The notes below the pieces were generated by a model. The model did not search any database and was not told the DNA's origin. It worked only from the letters and a program-made list of their open reading frames with translations. Position numbers and translations under genes: made by a program. Shown here piece after piece: positions 58,901 to 64,000 of a DNA stretch of 64,000 nt. Source of the stretch: Glandiceps talaboti (Eukaryota; Hemichordata; Enteropneusta; Spengelidae); contig NC_135562.1 in NCBI RefSeq assembly GCF_964340395.1, forward strand, positions 20,280,626 to 20,344,625, written 5' to 3'. Position 1 is the stretch's first letter. Each line of letters opens with the position of its first letter.

Positions 58901-61900
58901 TGCTTTAGCTATCATGACTGCAGCGTGTAGCAAAATTTGAATACATTACAATGTCATATTGAAAATATAAATTGCTAAACTATTTTGTTTAACTCTCTTT
59001 CATATGGAACACCCGAGATGGATAGCAAGACCCAAGATGGAGTACCAAGACCCAAGATGGAAAGCAAGACCCAAGATGGATGGATGTGATTACCAATCTC
59101 AAGGCAGACGTAAGTTACTAATTGTATTATAAAGTCCTTTTACCTGATATTAATTAGTATTACACATAGGAACATTAGAAGTTAGAAACATTTGCTTTAG
59201 CTATCATGACTGCAGCGTGTAGCAAAATTCGAATACATTGCAATGTCATATTGTAAGTATAAATTGCTAAACTATTTTGTTTAATTCTCTTTCATATGGA
59301 ACACCCGAGATGGATAGCAAGACCCAAGATGGAGTACCAAGACCCAAGATGGATACCAAGACCCTAGATGGATGGATGTGATTACCAATCTCAAGGCAGA
59401 CGTAAGTTACTAATTGTCTTATAAAGTCCTTTTACCTGATATTAATTAGTATTACACATAGGAAAAATAGAAGTTAGAAACATTTGCTTTAGCTATCATG
59501 ACTACAGCGTGTAGCAAAATTCGAATACATTACAATGTCATATTGTAAGTATAAATTGCTCAACTATTTTGTTTAATTCTCTTTCATATGGAACACCCGA
59601 GATGGATAGCAAGATCCAAGATGGAGTACAAAGACCCAAGATGGAAAGCAAGACCCACGATGGATGGATGTGATTACCAATCTCAAGGCAGACGTAAGTT
59701 ACTAATTGTCTTATAAAGTCCTTTTACCTGATATTAATTAGTATTACACATAGGAAGAATAGAAGTTAGAAACATTTGCTTTAGCTATCATGACTGCAGC
59801 GTGTAGCAAAATTTGAATACATTACAATGTCATATTGAAAATATAAATTGCTAAACTATTTTGTTTAACTCTCTTTCATATGGAACACCCGAGATGGATA
59901 GCAAGACCCAAGATGGAGTACCAAGACCCAAGATGGAAAGCAAGACCCAAGATGGATGGATGTGATTACCAATCTCAAGGCAGACGTAAGTTACTAATTG
60001 TATTATAAAGTCCTTTTACCTGATATTAATTAGTATTACACATAGGAACATTAGAAGTTAGAAACATTTGCTTTAGCTATCATGACTGCAGCGTGTAGCA
60101 AAATTCGAATACATTGCAATGTCATATTGTAAGTATAAATTGCTAAACTATTTTGTTTAATTCTCTTTCATATGGAACACCCGAGATGGATAGCAAGACC
60201 CAAGATGGAGTACCAAGACCCAAGATGGATACCAAGACCCTAGATGGATGGATGTGATTACCAATCTCAAGGCAGACGTAAGTTACTAATTGTCTTATAA
60301 AGTCCTTTTACCTGATATTAATTAGTATTACACATAGGAAAAATAGAAGTTAGAAACATTTGCTTTAGCTATCATGACTGCAGCGTGTAGCAAAATTCGA
60401 ATACATTACAATGTCATATTGTAAGTATAAATTGCTAAACTATTTTGTTTAATTCTCTTTCATATGGAACACCCGAGATGGATAGCAAGATCCAAGATGG
60501 AGTACCAAGACCCAAGATGGAAAGCAAGACCCAAGATGGATGGATGTGATTACCATCTCAAGGCAGACGTAAGTTACTAATTGTATTATAAAGTCCTTTT
60601 ACCTGATATTAATTAGTATTACACATAGGAAGAATAGAAGTTAGAAACATTTGCTTTAGCTATCATGACTGCAGCGTGTAGCAAAATTTGAATACATTAC
60701 AATATCATATTGAAAATATAAATTGCTAAACTATTTTGTTTAATTCTCTTTCATATGGAACACCGGAGATGGAGAGCAAGACCCAAGATGGAGTACCAAG
60801 ACTCAAGATGGAAAGCAAGACCCAAGATGGATGGATGTGATTACCAATCTCAAGGCAGACGTAAGTTAATAATTGTATTATAAAGTCCTTTTACCTGATA
60901 TTAATCAGTATTACACATAGGAACATTAGAAGTTAGAAACATTTGCTTTAGCTATCATGACTGCAGCGTGTAGCAAAATTCAAATACATTACAATGTCAT
61001 ATTGTAAGTATAAATTGCTAAACTATTTTGTTTAATTCTCTTTCATATGGAACACCCGAGATGGATAGCAAGACCCAAGATGGAGTACCAAGACCCAAGA
61101 TGGAAAGCAAGACCCAAGATGGATGGATGTGATTACCAATCTCAAGGCAGACGTAAGTTAATAATTGTATTATAAAGTCCTTTTACCTGATATTAATTAG
61201 TATTACACATAGGAACATTAGAAGTTAGAAACATTTGCTTTAGCTATCATGACTGCAGCGTGTAGCAAAATTCGAATACATTACAATGTCATATTGTAAG
61301 TATAAATTGCTAAACTATTTTGTTTAATTCTCTTTCATATGGAACACCCGAGATGGAGAGCAAGACCCAAAATGGAGTACCAAGACCCAAGATGGAAAGC
61401 AAGACCCAAGATGGATGGATGTGATTACCAATCTCAAGGCAGACGTAAGTTACTAATTGTCTTATAAAGTCCTTTTACCTGATATTAATTAGTATTACAC
61501 ATAGGAAGAATAGAAGTTAGAAACATTTGCTTTAGCTATCATGACTGCAGCGTGTAGCAAAATTTGAATACATTACAATGTCATATTGAAAATATAAATT
61601 GCTAAACTATTTTGTTTAACTCTCTTTCATATGGAACACCCGAGATGGATAGCAAGACCCAAGATGGAGTACCAAGACCCAAGATGGATACCAAGACCCT
61701 AGATGGATGGATGTGATTACCAATCTCAAGGCAGACGTAAGTTACTAATTGTCTTATAAAGTCCTTTTACCTGATATTAATTAGTATTACACATAGGAAC
61801 ATTAGAATTTAGAAACATTTGCTTTAGCTATCATGACTGCAGCGTGTAGCAAAATTTGAATACATTACAATGTCATATTGTAAGTATAAATTGCTAAACT

Positions 61901-64000
61901 ATTTTGTTTAATTCTCTTTCATATGGAACACCCGAGATGGATAGCAAGACCCAAGATGGAGTACCAAGACCCAAGATGGAAAGCAAGACCCAAGATGGAT
62001 GGATGTGATTACCAATCTCAAGGCAGACGTAAGTTAATAATTGTCTTATAAAGTCCTTTTACCTGATATTAATTAGTATTACACATAGGAACATTAGAAG
62101 TTAGAAACATTTGCTTTAGCTATCATGACTGCAGCGTGTAGCAAAATTCAAATACATTACAATGTCATATTGTAAGTATAAATTGCTAAACTATTTTGTT
62201 TAATTCTCTTTCATATGGAACACCCGAGATGGAGAGCAAGACCCAAGATGGAGTACCAAGACCCAAGATGGAAAGCAAGACCCAAGATGGATGGATGTGA
62301 TTACCAATCTCAAGGCAGACGTAAGTTAATAATTGTATTATAAAGTCCTTTTACCTGATATTAATTAGTATTACACATAGGAACATTAGAAGTTAGAAAC
62401 ATTTGCTTTAGCTATCATGACTGCAGCGTGTAGCAAAATTCGAATACATTACAATGTCATATTGTAAGTATAAATTGCTAAACTATTTTGTTTAATTCTC
62501 TTTCATATGGAACACCCGAGATGGAGAGCAAGACCCAAGATGGAGTACCAAGACCCAAGATCGAAAGGAAGACCCAAGATGGATGGATGTGATTACCAAT
62601 CTCAAGGCAGACGTAAGTTACTAATTGTCTTATAAAGTCCTTTTACCTGATATTAATTAGTATTACACATAGGAAGAATAGAAGTTAGAAACATTTGCTT
62701 TAGCTATCATGACTGCAGCGTGTAGCAAAATTTGAATACATTACAATGTCATATTGAAAATATAAATTGCTAAACTATTTTGTTTAACTCTCTTTCATAT
62801 GGAACACCCGAGATGGATAGCAAGACCCAAGATGGAGTACCAAGACCCAAGATGGATACCAAGACCCTAGATGGATGGATGTGATTACCAATCTCAAGGC
62901 AGACGTAAGTTACTAATTGTCTTATAAAGTCCTTTTACCTGATATTAATTAGTATTACACATAGGAACATTAGAATTTAGAAACATTTGCTTTAGCTATC
63001 ATGACTGCAGCGTGTAGCAAAATTTGAATACATTACAATGTCATATTGTAAGTATAAATTGCTAAACTATTTTGTTTAATTCTCTTTCATATGGAACACC
63101 CGAGATGGATAGCAAGACCCAAGATGGAGTACCAAGACCCAAGATGGAAAGCAAGACCCAAGATGGATGGATGTGATTACCAATCTCAAGGCAGACGTAA
63201 GTTAATAATTGTCTTATAAAGTCCTTTTACCTGATATTAATTAGTATTACACATAGGAACATTAGAAGTTAGAAACATTTGCTTTAGCTATCATGACTGC
63301 AGCGTGTAGCAAAATTCGAATACATTACAATGTCATATTGTAAGTATAAATTGCTAAACTATTTTGTTTAATTCTCTTTCATATGGAACACCCGAGATGG
63401 ATAGCAAGACCCAAGATGGAGTACCAAGACCCAAGATGGAAAGCAAGACCCAAGATGGATGGATGTGATTACCAATCTCAAGACAGACGTAAGTTAATAA
63501 TTGTATTATAAAGTCCTTTTACCTGATATTAATTAGTATTACACATAGGAACATTAGAAGTTAGAAACATTTGCTTTAGCTATCATGACTGCAGCGTGTA
63601 GCAAAATTCGAATACATTACAATGTCATATTGTAAGTATAAATTGCTAAACTATTTTGTTTAATTCTCTTTCATATGGAACACCCGAGATGGAGAGCAAG
63701 ACCCAAGATGGAGTACCAAGACCCAAGATGGAAAGCAAGACCCAAGATGGATGGATGTGATTACCAATCTCAAGGCAGACGTAAGTTACTAATTGTCTTA
63801 TAAAGTCCTTTTACCTGATATTAATTAGTATTACACATAGGAAGAATAGAAGTTAGAAACATTTGCTTTAGCTATCATGACTGCAGCGTGTAGCAAAATT
63901 TGAATACATTACAATGTCATATTGAAAATATAAATTGCTAAACTATTTTGTTTAACTCTCTTTCATACGGAACACCCGAGATGGATAGCAAGACCCAAGA
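40971..64000 (+). repeat. 292-bp satellite array, about 78 monomers plus partial ends
   Basis: The array begins with one degenerate, internally deleted unit (about 40971-41170). From the ATGGAACACC at 41171, units follow head to tail; unit 2 is 312 bp, the rest 292 bp with rare 1-bp changes, to the partial unit starting at 63967. Each monomer has: (a) three to four 19/20-bp subrepeats of GATGGATAGCAAGACCCAA type and GATGGATGGATG; (b) AATCTCAAGGCAGACGTAAG with a consensus donor; (c) an AT-rich body with CCTGATATTAATTAGTATTA and TTTGCTTTAGCTATCATGAC; (d) a pyrimidine-rich TTTAATTCTCTTTCAT before the next ATG. Copies are nearly identical, with a few recurrent variants. Function unknown; the array continues past the window. 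Confidence 0.97.
41775..41903 (+). CDS. Representative 42-codon frame of a satellite monomer
   Basis: This example of the frame is carried by most monomers. ATG lies at the same offset, then MEHPRWIARPKM, EYQDPRWKARPKM, DGCDYQSQGRRK, LLIVL and TAA. It contains a 13-residue internal repeat (RWxARPKM..) produced by 19+20-bp DNA subrepeats. The frame reads through the donor site. In monomers with ATACCAAGACCCTAG it stops early at that TAG; in the last partial unit ATG is ACG; in some the Ile is Arg (GAGAGC) or a Pro is Ser (GATCC). The peptide would be very basic, without signal or membrane segment. Whether it is ever translated is unknown, and it may be open only by descent from an exon. Confidence 0.3.
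   Translation: MEHPRWIARPKMEYQDPRWKARPKMDGCDYQSQGRRKLLIVL

Noticed and set aside
40971-64000. CRISPR-like regular spacing
   Set aside because: The whole 292-bp unit is repeated, there are no unique spacers, and the context is an animal genome.

Overview
The window looks like nuclear DNA of an animal, most likely a marine invertebrate; I cannot name the species from sequence alone. The reasons are spliced genes with phase-1 calcium-binding EGF exons, several decayed non-LTR retrotransposons, a Penelope-like element, a piggyBac relic, dense microsatellites and a long satellite array. The DNA is AT-rich and contains little functional coding sequence. No bacterial-style gene, rRNA or tRNA is visible.

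1-21 kb holds two paralogous genes on the minus strand. Gene B runs off the left edge (visible part 129-1553). Gene A is complete (13715-17408, with a predicted 5' non-coding exon near 20482-20592). Both encode small secreted proteins: a signal peptide, an unusual cysteine-rich EGF-like N-terminus (PFWF ... GWKG.CC), then calcium-binding EGF repeats. Gene A has four such repeats, a degenerate fifth, and an acidic C-terminal tail, 305 residues in all. Between them lie microsatellites, foldback elements, a decayed acidic-tailed protein with a SAP-like segment (6117-6737) and a 5'-truncated LINE (10526-13192).

21-40 kb is mobile-element debris. It contains a second LINE (30110-34510) split by a tandemly duplicated insertion, a LINE 3' fragment (25690-26165), and a decayed Penelope-like element with a GIY-YIG-type endonuclease and a well-formed minimal hammerhead ribozyme (24965-25690). 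It also has a piggyBac-type transposase relic (36095-36450), a second fragment related to the acidic-tailed protein (27640-27783), and several hairpin-forming elements.

40.97-64.0 kb is one satellite array of about 78 head-to-tail 292-bp monomers that continues past the right edge, with higher-order periodicity (a repeating 5+6 monomer pattern, 3,212 bp). Most monomers keep a 42-codon ATG-to-TAA frame that runs through a consensus splice donor. Two diverged outlying copies at 24.39-24.90 kb, 16 kb upstream, retain what looks like the ancestral exon-intron layout, including a TTTCATATAG acceptor. In the array a single A-to-G change removes that acceptor and creates the ATG. This satellite, and the EGF gene pair with its odd N-terminal module, are the two least ordinary things in the window.
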